This document shows, piece by piece, positions 32,620 through 41,270 of a stretch of DNA of 64,000 nt. The stretch is from Streptosporangiaceae bacterium. GTDB taxonomy: Bacteria; Actinomycetota; Actinomycetes; Streptosporangiales; Streptosporangiaceae. Where the stretch lies: NCBI GenBank assembly GCA_025964695.1, contig JAOPYK010000155.1:59785-123784 (forward strand), in the 5' to 3' direction. The number at the start of each line of letters is the position of its first letter. The stretch's first letter is position 1. The notes beneath the pieces are model-generated. The model did not search any database, was not told where the DNA came from, and worked only from the letters and a program-made list of their open reading frames with translations. The position numbers and the translations under genes are program-made.

Positions 32620-32814
32620 CGCGTCCACCTCCGTTCATCCCACACCCGTGAACAGGCTACGCGCCGCACCCCTCGGGGCGTATGACCCAAGAGGGCCATT
32701 CGAAGGCCATCCTCACCACCGTCCATACGGACACAAGGCGCGCGGCACGGGCACCTGACCAGGCCTCTCGGGCGTGGCCGGCGGGTAAGAGCAGGTCCGG
32801 ACGGGTCCGTGGGA

Positions 32815-35800
32815 TCAGCCTGGATTGTTCTGATGCAGATCGCCGAGCATCCGCTCCAGCGCGGACTCGGGCAGGTCACGGGCGCTGAGCCGGGCGACGG
32901 TCGCGGCGGTCACTTCCTGCCCGGCCAGCCGTGCCGCCTGCCGGGCCACCGACTGCTCGAAGATCTCCCGGACCGTCCGGCCGTTGGCGAAACTCTCGTC
33001 GTCACGGGTCCGGGCGAAGCGTGCCATCAGCTCGACCCGAAGCTCCTCGTCGAGCATGTAGAGGTCCCGTTCGGCGAACCGCTGGAACAGCTGGACGAGC
33101 TCCCGGTCGGTGAAGTCGGCGAACTCCACGACCTCCCCGAACAGTTCCCGGAAGGCCGGGCTGTTCGCCAGGAAGCCGTCCATCTCCGGGGCCGAGCTCG
33201 TACAGATGACGATGAACCGGCCGCGCCGCTCCTCCATGTAACGCAGCAGCTCGGTCACCACGTCGGGCGAGCGTTCCAGCCGGTAGGCCTCCTGGATGAG
33301 GAGCACCCCGCCCAGGGCCTGCTCGACCATGGCGTACACCCGGTTCTCGGTGTCGATGAGGTCGCGACCGGCCAGATGGACCGGGCGGCAGGCGACGATG
33401 TGACCCGAGTCGAGCAGCCCCAGCGCGGCGTAGATGCCTCCGACCAGCCCGGCCACGGTCATCTTCCCGGTGCCGGGACGGCCCACGAAGATCAGATTTC
33501 GGATGGTCCCCGCGCCGCCGCGGGCCTCCTCGGCCAGCCCGTGCACCGTCTCCTTCACGTGGTCGAGGCCGATCATCTGATCGAGCCGGCGCAGGAAACC
33601 GTCGACGTCACCGGGCGGGCGGAGCGAGGGCTCGATCTCCGCGGCGACCCCGGTGAAGTCCTCCGGGGTGAGCACCAGGCGGTCCCGTGACCCACCCGCA
33701 CGTCCGACGTGCCGCTGACAGGCCCGTTCCAGATACGCCTCCACCAGCCGCGAGTTGACCAGCTCGCCCGGGCCCCGCAATCGGGACAGATCCTCGCTTA
33801 CCACGTCGAGGGCGGCGGAGTCGACCGTGGCCCTGCGTTCGTCGGCCAGCACGTGCAGGACCGCCAGCCGGGTCGCCAGATCGCTGAGATCGGGCAGCCG
33901 GAACACCCGGAAGGCCGCCAGCAGCTCCGGGAAGTCCTGGGCCAGCCGGCGGTGGGCACGCGGGTTGCAGGTGGCGACCAACGCCGTCCGCGTGGGCCGG
34001 TCCGCCCGCGCCGTCCGTACGGCTTCGGCCATCGCCGCCGGGTCCGGCGACTCCATGATCGCCGCATCCAGCCGCTCGAACAGCATGGCCGCGCCGGCTC
34101 CGCCGCCGGGTTCGAACACGGACTGGATCCGCTCGGGCGGGACACCTCGCACGTCGTCGGCGTCGGCGATGCGGACCGCACCGTCGCCCGCGCCCGCGTC
34201 GGCCAGGGTGAGCGCGATCATCCGGGCCAGCCGCCGCTGACCGGTGTGCGCCTCACCGATGAGCAGCACGCTGGGCGGCACCGCCCTGCTCTGCGCTGCG
34301 GGCTCCACAATGCCCTGCGCCCAGCCCGCCCCGCTGTGGAGTTCGTCGAGCAGTACGGCGGGGTCCCGCTCCCCCTCCGGCTCCTCCCCCACCCGGGAGA
34401 CGAAACGGACGCCGAATCGCTCAGTGATCGGGCGCGGCTCCTCCTCCACCGGCGGCTCGATGTCCTCGACCCGCTGGTCGGGCAGCGGAGCGTAGTCCAG
34501 GATGTCGCCGACCATGGTCTCGGACATGACCCGGGTGCCCGGGTTGTCACCGGCCGCACCGGGCCGGGGCGGTACCGGCCCCGGTACCGGCCCCGGTCCG
34601 TGCCCGTACCTGCCCGCGGGGTCGGGCGAGGTCTGTTCCGCGCCCAGCACCCGCGTATGAGGCGGCCCCTCAGCACCGGGCACCGCCGGCCGCCCGGCGC
34701 CGGGAACTCCGGGGCCGTCCATCCGGGTCGCCATGGGATCGTCGCTGGACATCGGTGGCGGCGACCATTGCTGATCCGGAGCCTGCTGGGGGCCCTGGTC
34801 CGGGGCTTGGCCCGCGAACTGCCCGCGAGACTCCGCCTCGGGCGGCCCGTAGAGCGGGCCGGCCGGGCCCTGCGGCGGCGCGAACGGGTCCTGGGGTCCG
34901 TACGGGTCTTGGGGCGCACCCGGGCCTTGCGTGCCGCCGGGAGCCGGCCGGCCCTGGCCGGGGCCGAAACCGAGCGCGGCGTAGGGCACCGCGAAGTCGT
35001 CCTTGCGCTCCGGCTGCGCACCGGTGGGGCCGGGCACCGGTGGCTGTGTCGGGCCCGGATCGGCCGGGTCCTGGCCGTACCGGCCGGGTTCCTGACCGGG
35101 CATCCCGAACGCGGCCGGCCGTGCGGGATCGCCCCACTGGCCGCCGGGCTGGGCATCCGGCCCGTCCCCGGGTTGCATCCCGGGTTGCATCGGCTGCCGG
35201 CCGCCGGGCTGCATGGGTTGGCCACCGGGCTGTGCGGGCGACTGGGCGCCCCACGGCATGCCCGGCACGTCGAGCGGGGGCTGGATCGGCGGCAGGCCAC
35301 CCGGAAGTCCGAAACCCGCTCCCCACTGCTGCGCGGCCGGATCCGCAGGGGTCTGCGGTAGTTCAGCGGCGGGCGGCTGACCGGGCGTCTGGCCGGGTGA
35401 GCCCACCGGGGAGGGTGCGAAGGCGCCCGCGCCCCAGCCGGGCTGGGCGGGGGCACCCTGCTGCGCGCCGCCGGGAGGGTACTGCTGGGCCAGCGGCGCG
35501 ACCCCCGGCGGGGACGTGATCGGCGCGGCCGCGGCCGCGGCGCGAGCCCGGTCCACCCCGATGAGCTCGGTGATGATGGCGGTGGGCACCGGAAAGCCGC
35601 GGGGCCGGGCGGGCATCCCTCCGGCGAGCCGGCACCAGGCCAGATCGACGTCGTAGACGGCGGCGAGCAGGGACTCGGTGCGATCCCCGAGTGCGGCCCG
35701 CAGCTGTTCCGGCAGCCGGTTGTCCACCGGCCAGAGCCTGCGCAGCGGGTGTCCGTTCTGGCTGAGGACCGCCTGCACCGTGTAACGGATCTCCGGGTCC

Positions 35801-36927
35801 AGCCAGGGGACGACCTGCTCGACCTTGTCGCGCTTGGTGACGGCCAGGTCCGCGGCGACGAGCGCGGCCGCCACCAGGCGTGGCTCCAGATAGGACGGCT
35901 CGGCCGGATCGCCCATGACCGGGGTGACGGCCTTGGCCAGGTCGTAGTAGGCGTGCCGGAAGTTGTCGCCGGGCGAGCTCTCGATCCGCATCGCCGGCGC
36001 CAGGTTGGGCGGGACCCTGGTGACCCACTGCTGCACCAGCGCCTGGTCGCCGTACGGCAGCGCGCCGTAGTCGACGGTGGGATTGCTGAGGGTCGCGCCC
36101 ACGACCGCGATCAGTGCGTCGGCGCGGGCACGGAACCGAACGTCCTCGCGCAGCGCGCTGGCGACAGCCCACATGGTGCGCAGCACGACCACGGCGGCGT
36201 CGACGCGGCCGGCGCGCAGCCGCTCCGCGTACAGCCCGACGAGGGCCTCCAGCGGAGGCGCGGTAAGCCAGCGCGGCCCGTCGACCACGGGCAGCGGCTT
36301 GGCCCGGTACGGCGTCCAGATGCCGAGCATGTCGTCGTCCAGCCGGGAGTCGAAGACCGGCGCGGCGGCACACCACAGCATGACGCCCCAGGAGACGGCC
36401 ACGGTGCTCGGCGCCGAAGAGGAGAACAGCGCCCACCAGTGCGGATAGTCCTGTGCGGGCAGCGCCGCGGCCGACTCGACGGTGGCCCGGACCCGGGCGG
36501 ACAGCTCCGGCGAGAGGTCCTGGCCGACGAACGGCAGCGGTTCGGGGATGTCGTAGTCGAAGTCGGGCCCGGCGGGCACCACGTGCGGCGGCAGTGCGGG
36601 GACGCCCTGACCTTGCTGGACCGGGCGCGCGGACTGCCGGGTGGCCACCGACTGCGGCGGCGGGCAGAGGTACCACTGGCCGTCGGAGGGATGCCAGCGA
36701 TACCAGCGCGCCCAGGCGCCGAAGATCCACCAGGTGCCGTCGGGAAGTGCGAGAACACGCCCGGCCACCGCGTGCTGGCGCTGCTGAGGGGGAGCCGCCG
36801 GCCACCAGGCCGCGGACACCATCGCCCTGGTGTCGTGCTCCGCCGCGGTGAACGGATCCAGCGCGGGCTGCTGCGGCATGGCGCCATAACCGCCGCCGCT
36901 GCCAACTCCCCATGCCACGAAGCTCAT
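32815..36927 (-). CDS. large protein with two degenerate CbbX/EccA-like AAA+ domains
   Basis: The start is uncertain: ATG 36978, 36927 (used; 1370 residues) or 36879 (MPQQPALDPFTAAEHD). Residues 1-470 form a Trp-rich globular part (WWIFGAWARWYRWHPSDGQW) of unknown type. Residues 475-790 are a Pro/Gln/Gly linker. Two AAA+ modules follow. The first (about 870-1090) has a ruined Walker A (LLIGEAHTGQRRLA) and Walker B (AAMLFERLDA). The second (about 1110-1365) resembles CbbX/EccA (FVGRPGTGKMTVAGLVGGIY), but reads GKM where GKT/S is normal and LLIQEAYRL where LLLDEAY is normal. It may bind but not hydrolyse ATP. EccA-type ATPases serve ESX systems, so a link to the upstream ESX locus is possible but unproven. 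Confidence 0.8.
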   Translation of the reverse strand: MSFVAWGVGSGGGYGAMPQQPALDPFTAAEHDTRAMVSAAWWPAAPPQQRQHAVAGRVLALPDGTWWIFGAWARWYRWHPSDGQWYLCPPPQSVATRQSARPVQQGQGVPALPPHVVPAGPDFDYDIPEPLPFVGQDLSPELSARVRATVESAAALPAQDYPHWWALFSSSAPSTVAVSWGVMLWCAAAPVFDSRLDDDMLGIWTPYRAKPLPVVDGPRWLTAPPLEALVGLYAERLRAGRVDAAVVVLRTMWAVASALREDVRFRARADALIAVVGATLSNPTVDYGALPYGDQALVQQWVTRVPPNLAPAMRIESSPGDNFRHAYYDLAKAVTPVMGDPAEPSYLEPRLVAAALVAADLAVTKRDKVEQVVPWLDPEIRYTVQAVLSQNGHPLRRLWPVDNRLPEQLRAALGDRTESLLAAVYDVDLAWCRLAGGMPARPRGFPVPTAIITELIGVDRARAAAAAAPITSPPGVAPLAQQYPPGGAQQGAPAQPGWGAGAFAPSPVGSPGQTPGQPPAAELPQTPADPAAQQWGAGFGLPGGLPPIQPPLDVPGMPWGAQSPAQPGGQPMQPGGRQPMQPGMQPGDGPDAQPGGQWGDPARPAAFGMPGQEPGRYGQDPADPGPTQPPVPGPTGAQPERKDDFAVPYAALGFGPGQGRPAPGGTQGPGAPQDPYGPQDPFAPPQGPAGPLYGPPEAESRGQFAGQAPDQGPQQAPDQQWSPPPMSSDDPMATRMDGPGVPGAGRPAVPGAEGPPHTRVLGAEQTSPDPAGRYGHGPGPVPGPVPPRPGAAGDNPGTRVMSETMVGDILDYAPLPDQRVEDIEPPVEEEPRPITERFGVRFVSRVGEEPEGERDPAVLLDELHSGAGWAQGIVEPAAQSRAVPPSVLLIGEAHTGQRRLARMIALTLADAGAGDGAVRIADADDVRGVPPERIQSVFEPGGGAGAAMLFERLDAAIMESPDPAAMAEAVRTARADRPTRTALVATCNPRAHRRLAQDFPELLAAFRVFRLPDLSDLATRLAVLHVLADERRATVDSAALDVVSEDLSRLRGPGELVNSRLVEAYLERACQRHVGRAGGSRDRLVLTPEDFTGVAAEIEPSLRPPGDVDGFLRRLDQMIGLDHVKETVHGLAEEARGGAGTIRNLIFVGRPGTGKMTVAGLVGGIYAALGLLDSGHIVACRPVHLAGRDLIDTENRVYAMVEQALGGVLLIQEAYRLERSPDVVTELLRYMEERRGRFIVICTSSAPEMDGFLANSPAFRELFGEVVEFADFTDRELVQLFQRFAERDLYMLDEELRVELMARFARTRDDESFANGRTVREIFEQSVARQAARLAGQEVTAATVARLSARDLPESALERMLGDLHQNNPG

Positions 36928-37037
36928 GCTAACGGCCCACCGCGTGACGTTGGCTCGCGAAAATGCCGTACCGACCATTTGTGGTTAGTTCGTAGCTCGT
37001 TGTCGCGAAAGCGAAAACTGCTCCTACGGCCCCGCGG

Positions 37038-37571
37038 TCAGGAGTTCCACTCGGCCGTGCGGTGACGCTGTGCCTTCTCCACATAGGTCTTCGAGGTGTA
37101 CGCGAGTACGGCGCGGTCGTCGTCGGTCAGCTCGCGGACCACCTTGCCCGGCACTCCCGCGACGAGCACTCCGGAGGGGATCTTCTTTCCCGGGGGCACC
37201 AGGGCGCCGGCCGCGACGAGCGTGCCCGCGCCGATCCTGGCCCCGCCGAGCACGATCGCGCCGATCCCGATGAGGGAGCCGGTCTCGACATGCGCTCCGT
37301 GCACCATCGCCTTGTGGCCCAGGCTCACCCGGTCCTCGAGGATCGTCGGCTGGCCGGGGTCGCAGTGCAGGCAGCACATGTCCTGGATGTTCACCTCGTC
37401 GCCGACCACGACCTCTTCGTCGTCGGCTCGCAGCACCGAGCCGTACCAGACGCTGGAGTGGCGGCCCAGCGTCACCTTGCCGACCACCACCGCCCCCGGC
37501 GCTATCCACGCGTCCGGATGGATCGTCGGCCTGTCCGTGCCCAGCACACCCACGTAGCTCATGCACACCAT
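37038..37571 (-). CDS. gamma-carbonic-anhydrase-like hexapeptide protein
   Basis: ATG 37571 has AGGG four bases upstream and gives 177 residues (or ATG 37562, MSYVGVLGTDRPTIHPDAW). Left-handed beta-helix hexapeptide repeats are clear (GAVVVGKVTLGRHSSVWYGSVL ... IGIGAIVLGGARIGAGTLV). The three His of the trimeric metal site are present in CLHCD, LGHKAM and VHGAH. These YrdA/PaaY-type proteins bind zinc or iron; carbonic anhydrase activity varies. The gene is divergent from the DivIVA-like gene, with a 338-bp spacer in which no other gene is supported. Confidence 0.88.
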   Translation of the reverse strand: MVCMSYVGVLGTDRPTIHPDAWIAPGAVVVGKVTLGRHSSVWYGSVLRADDEEVVVGDEVNIQDMCCLHCDPGQPTILEDRVSLGHKAMVHGAHVETGSLIGIGAIVLGGARIGAGTLVAAGALVPPGKKIPSGVLVAGVPGKVVRELTDDDRAVLAYTSKTYVEKAQRHRTAEWNS

Positions 37572-37909
37572 GGTGCCCTGCGCGAAGGGCGGCCAGAAGA
37601 CGGGGGCCCGAGACCACCGGTGACCTGCGGCCGGGCGAAGTGGCGGCGACTGGCCGTACGGTGCTATGGCGAAGTCGCTGCCTGCGAAGATGTTCGGCGG
37701 CGCCGCCGAGGCCGGGCGCTCCGGGCCTGCTTTCGGTCTCACCGCATGCCCGCTCGTGGGAGCAATGGAACGGATATTTCGTGATATGACGCAACGCGTG
37801 GGCCAGTGTTAGGTCACAGAATCGCACCAGGTACAAGCGTTCCGGTTGCGCGAATGGGGTGGATCGGACGAGAGTCGATTCTTGACGACCCTCCGACCCC
37901 CTTAGGCTC

Positions 37910-38929
37910 ATGAGCAACGAAACTGAGATCCTCCCGAACCTCCTCCGGGACGAGTCCTTCGAGATCGTGATGCGCGGCTACAACCGCCGTCAGGTCGACG
38001 ACGCCCTCGCCCGCACCCAGACCCAGATCCGCGACCTCGAGACCCGGCTCGCCCGCGCCCTCGATGACGTCGAACGGACCCGCCGCGAGATGGCCGAGGT
38101 CCGTGAGGCGCGCAAGCCCACGGGCGACGACCTTAGTGACCGACTGCGTCAGATCATCAACCTTGCCGAGGACGAGGCCAAAGACAAGCTGGCCGAAGCC
38201 GAGGACCGTGGCATCCAGATCCGCAAGGAAGCCGACACCGAGGCCAAGCGGATCGTCGATGACGCCCGCAGCCACGCCGACCATGACGTCGCGACCGCGC
38301 AGGAGAAGGCCAATCAAGTTCTCGGCGCGGCCAAGAAGGAGTCCGACAGCGTCCTGACGCTGGCCAAGCAGGAGGCCGAGCAGACCGTGACGAGCGCCCG
38401 GCTCGAAGCCGAGCGCACGCTCACGGCGGCCGAGCGCCGCGCAAGCGTCATCAACGAAGGCGCGACACAGCGACTGGCCTTCCTCACCAAGAACCACACG
38501 CAGGCGTTGCAGCGGCTCACCGAGATCAGTGACACGCTCAACACCCTGCTGAAGGGTGAGGCGGACGCCGGCCCGCTGGAGAAGATGATCGACGACGCGG
38601 TCGCCAAGCAGGTGCCGCGCAAGCACGCCGCCCCCACCGGCGCCCCGGTCAAGTCGCCTGCGCACGCGGCTCAGGCCCCGGCCCCGGTGGCCAAGCCTGC
38701 TCCCATGGCCAAGCCCGCCCCTGTCGCCCCTGCCCAGCAGATCCCCAAGCCGGCTGTATCCGCGCCGTTCGCCTCGCATGACGCGACCGGCTCGGAGTCC
38801 GCCACCGCCAAGCCCGCCACCCCGGCGGAGCCCTCTGAGCCGAAGGCACCCGCCATCTCGGAAAACGAATCCACCCGGCAGATGCACACCCCGGCCCCCA
38901 GGCCGGCCGATCCCGGCATTCCCTCGTAG
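37910..38929 (+). CDS. DivIVA-like coiled-coil protein
   Basis: The protein (339 residues) opens with the DivIVA-type membrane-binding motif (FEIVMRGYNRRQVDDALART), then a long coiled coil at about residues 30-225 with regular Ala/Glu/Lys heptads (AEDEAKDKLAEAEDRGIQIR; AKKESDSVLTLAKQEAEQTV). A Pro/Ala/Lys-rich disordered tail follows (APAPVAKPAPMAKPAPVA). Such proteins organise polar growth and septum placement. It differs from essential DivIVA/Wag31 in its long tail and is closer to Scy/FilP-like or cellulose-binding-type proteins. It is a single gene followed by a terminator. Confidence 0.8.
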   Translation: MSNETEILPNLLRDESFEIVMRGYNRRQVDDALARTQTQIRDLETRLARALDDVERTRREMAEVREARKPTGDDLSDRLRQIINLAEDEAKDKLAEAEDRGIQIRKEADTEAKRIVDDARSHADHDVATAQEKANQVLGAAKKESDSVLTLAKQEAEQTVTSARLEAERTLTAAERRASVINEGATQRLAFLTKNHTQALQRLTEISDTLNTLLKGEADAGPLEKMIDDAVAKQVPRKHAAPTGAPVKSPAHAAQAPAPVAKPAPMAKPAPVAPAQQIPKPAVSAPFASHDATGSESATAKPATPAEPSEPKAPAISENESTRQMHTPAPRPADPGIPS

Positions 38930-39000
38930 GCCGCAAGGCCGCCTGAGGGTCAGGGCCCGGCGGAAGGGCGTTCATTCACCCGCGGCTCTGAACATGTCAA

Positions 39001-39042
39001 CGGCGTCGCTCCCCCCGCATTCGTCCTCGGGGAGCGGCGCCG
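39001..39042. terminator. bidirectional hairpin terminator
   Basis: CGGCGTCGCTCCCC and GGGGAGCGGCGCCG form a 14-bp stem with one G-U type mismatch around a 14-nt loop, 72 bp after the DivIVA-like stop and before the convergent arfB stop. Confidence 0.55.
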
Positions 39043-39174
39043 TCGACGTAGCCGGGACACACCCACGGGCGCGACCACGGGTCCGGAGAAGCTTCAGCCG
39101 GTGAATCCCTTGTCAGCACCTAGACCGGACAGGATTCATCCTGACCGAAATTGCCGATCGACCGGCCCTGAAAA

Positions 39175-39600
39175 TCAGACGTCAGGGCGGGAGCGCATCT
39201 GCTTGGTCGTGGAGCGGCGGCGTTTGCTGTCCAGCCTGCGTTCGTTCATGCCGCGGCTGGGCTTGGTGGGGCGCCGGCTCTTGGGGAGCGGACCGGTGGC
39301 GGCACGCATGAGGTCGGCCAGCCGGGCCAGTGCGGCCTGCCGGTTGCGCCACTGGGACCGGTGCTCCTCCGCCCGGATGGTGACCACGCCGTCGATCAGC
39401 CGGCTGGACAGCCGCTCCAGGGCGCGCAGTTTGAGCGGCTCGGGGATCGCCGTGGAGGCGGCTAGGTCGAAGGAGAGCTCGACCGCGGTGGAGACCTTGT
39501 TGACGTTCTGCCCGCCCGGCCCCGAAGCCCGGGTGAAACGCCACTGAAGCTCGGTCACCGGGATGGTGATCGAGCCGCGGACGTGCACCGGAGAGGACAT
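39175..39600 (-). CDS. arfB: ArfB (YaeJ) peptidyl-tRNA hydrolase, ribosome rescue
   Basis: This 141-residue protein has the release-factor catalytic motif GGQ in RASGPGGQNVNKVST, and a basic C-terminal tail (SRRPTKPSRGMNERRLDSKRRR) that in ArfB enters the empty mRNA channel of a stalled ribosome. It lacks codon-recognition domains, so it hydrolyses peptidyl-tRNA on stalled ribosomes regardless of codon. ATG start. It stands alone on the minus strand. Confidence 0.93.
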   Translation of the reverse strand: MSSPVHVRGSITIPVTELQWRFTRASGPGGQNVNKVSTAVELSFDLAASTAIPEPLKLRALERLSSRLIDGVVTIRAEEHRSQWRNRQAALARLADLMRAATGPLPKSRRPTKPSRGMNERRLDSKRRRSTTKQMRSRPDV

Positions 39601-39777
39601 ACTTCCGATTATCCCAGGCTTCGCGGATCATGTCGCCCCCATTTTCCGGTGCCCCGCCAACACCTCAGCGCGACGCGCCGGATCCTGGCCGAACGGAACA
39701 ACCCCCCGCCCGGGGCTCCGTACCCTCGACGACCTGACGGCGCCCGGCCGACGCGGGAAGGGCGCGGGAAAGCGACA

Positions 39778-39816
39778 GGCCGGTCGCCCCCACCCCCCAA
39801 GGTAGAGCGACCGGCC
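39778..39816 (-). terminator. hairpin terminator of the HtrA-like gene
   Basis: GGCCGGTCGC and GCGACCGGCC form a 10-bp perfect stem around a 19-nt C/A-rich loop, 66 bp after the protease stop in the direction of transcription. Confidence 0.5.
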
Positions 39817-39881
39817 CGCCGTGCGGAGCCGGAGGCTCATCGGCCTCCCCTAGCCCCCGATGAGTCCCCCGGCTGGTCTGG

Positions 39882-40868
39882 TCAGGCGGCCCCGGTGCTG
39901 CCGACGCGGTTGATGATGTCGTCGGCGGCCTTCTTGGCGTCGTTGATCGAAATCGCGAATCCGACGCCGATGCTGCCCGAACCGCCGCTGGTCGTGGCGA
40001 TGGCGGTGTTGATGCCGATGACCTGGCCCGTTCCATTGACCAGCGCGCCACCGGAGTTGCCGGGGTTGATCGAGGCGTCGGTCTGGATGGCGTTGGCGAT
40101 CGACGTGCTCCGCTGCGGTGCGGACCGCCCGCTGAACGGATCGGCGTTCGGGTCGCCGCTCCCCTCCTCGATCGTACGGCCGAGTGCGCTCACGATGCCG
40201 GACGTCACCGAACCGTCCAGTCCAAGTGGACTGCCGACCGCCAGCACCGTGTCGCCCACCGCCAGCCGGCCGCTGTCGCCCAGCGTGGCGGGCTTGAGTC
40301 CGGACACTCCGGAGGCCTTGATCACGGCGATGTCCTTCGAGCTGTCGCTGCCGAGCACCTTGGCCGGGGCGGTCCTGCCATCGCTGAACTTCACTCGAAC
40401 CTGGTCGGCACCGCTCACCACGTGGGCATTGGTCATGATCACACCATCGGAGCGCAGGATCACGCCGGAACCCGTGCTCTGCGCGTAGGAGGAGGTGGCG
40501 GTGATGGACACCACGGTGGGCTGCACGGCCGCCGCCACCTGCGCGGTGCTGCTCTGGCCCGAACCGCTGGAGACCGCGGACACCGAGGTCGGGCTGGCGA
40601 AGACCGTGGTCGGCCCCGCCAGAGCCATCGCCCCGGCCGCTCCGGCCCCGCCGGCGGCGGCCGCCACGACCACTGCCGCGCTGACGGCCGTCACCTTGCG
40701 CCGCACGGTCCACCAGACCGGCGGGTGGCGCGGGTCGCCCGTCGGGTCGGCGACTACGTCCGGTGACGAATGCTCTGACGGGGCCGGCTCGACGGAGTCG
40801 TGCGGCACGTGGGCGGTGCGGTTCGGGTCGACCGGCCACATCGGACCGGCGGGATCCTCGGCGTTCAT
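39882..40868 (-). CDS. HtrA/DegP-like trypsin-family serine protease without PDZ domain
   Basis: The product (328 residues) has a cytoplasmic N-terminus, a membrane helix at about residues 60-85 (VTAVSAAVVVAAAAGGAG) and an exported chymotrypsin-fold domain. The triad is His149 (MTNAHVV), Asp179 (KDIAVIK) and Ser272 (INPGNSGGAL). It stops after the protease domain (DDIINRVGSTGAA), so the PDZ domain of usual HtrA is absent; it was not lost by frameshift because no PDZ-like sequence follows. ATG start. Envelope quality control or regulated proteolysis is likely. Confidence 0.9.
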   Translation of the reverse strand: MNAEDPAGPMWPVDPNRTAHVPHDSVEPAPSEHSSPDVVADPTGDPRHPPVWWTVRRKVTAVSAAVVVAAAAGGAGAAGAMALAGPTTVFASPTSVSAVSSGSGQSSTAQVAAAVQPTVVSITATSSYAQSTGSGVILRSDGVIMTNAHVVSGADQVRVKFSDGRTAPAKVLGSDSSKDIAVIKASGVSGLKPATLGDSGRLAVGDTVLAVGSPLGLDGSVTSGIVSALGRTIEEGSGDPNADPFSGRSAPQRSTSIANAIQTDASINPGNSGGALVNGTGQVIGINTAIATTSGGSGSIGVGFAISINDAKKAADDIINRVGSTGAA

Positions 40869-41270
40869 GGTGTCCCCCTTTTGTTGACACCATCAGCTTC
40901 GGCAACGGCCCTGCACCGTCCCTGTAGCCGACCTCCAAGTTCCCTGAACGCCCCGTACCGCCACCGGTTCACCGATATTTCGAGCGTCAGCGCAGCGCGA
41001 AGCCGAGGCGCTGGGCAGCCGGCCGGCGGGGAAAAAAGTGCGCCCGGGGGATCTGGCGATCCGTCCCGGGCGGCACTCACGTTGGCCAGGGCGCGCTTCC
41101 CCGGCCCGCCGCAGCGGCCACAGAGGGCACCCTGGATTCACTACTCAAGCCCTCCGCGTCTGCCATGTCCATAATTCGAACCTAAAAGTTGTCTTGAAAT
41201 GTGCTGTGGGCACCCTGGCTCGCCGGACCACCGCCCTTCACACGTTGCCGCAGGTGGCAGCGGCAGGCTT
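40869..41270. other. 402-bp intergenic region upstream of the protease gene
   Basis: This gap lies between the histidine kinase stop and the protease start, both leftward. It must hold the protease promoter. A less GC-rich patch at 41168-41203 (ATAATTCGAACCTAAAAGTT) stands out. Small frames here have no ribosome binding sites or motifs. No gene is supported. Confidence 0.5.

Noticed and set aside
33709-35361. 550-residue plus-strand ORF
   Set aside because: Antisense to the Pro/Gln-rich linker and AAA+ part of the 1370-residue gene, which has recognisable domains. Arg/Gly-rich composition is typical of GC-driven shadow frames.
41168-41203. tRNA-like piece (ATTCGAACC)
   Set aside because: Only the T-loop-like nonamer is present; no acceptor, D or anticodon arm can be folded around it.
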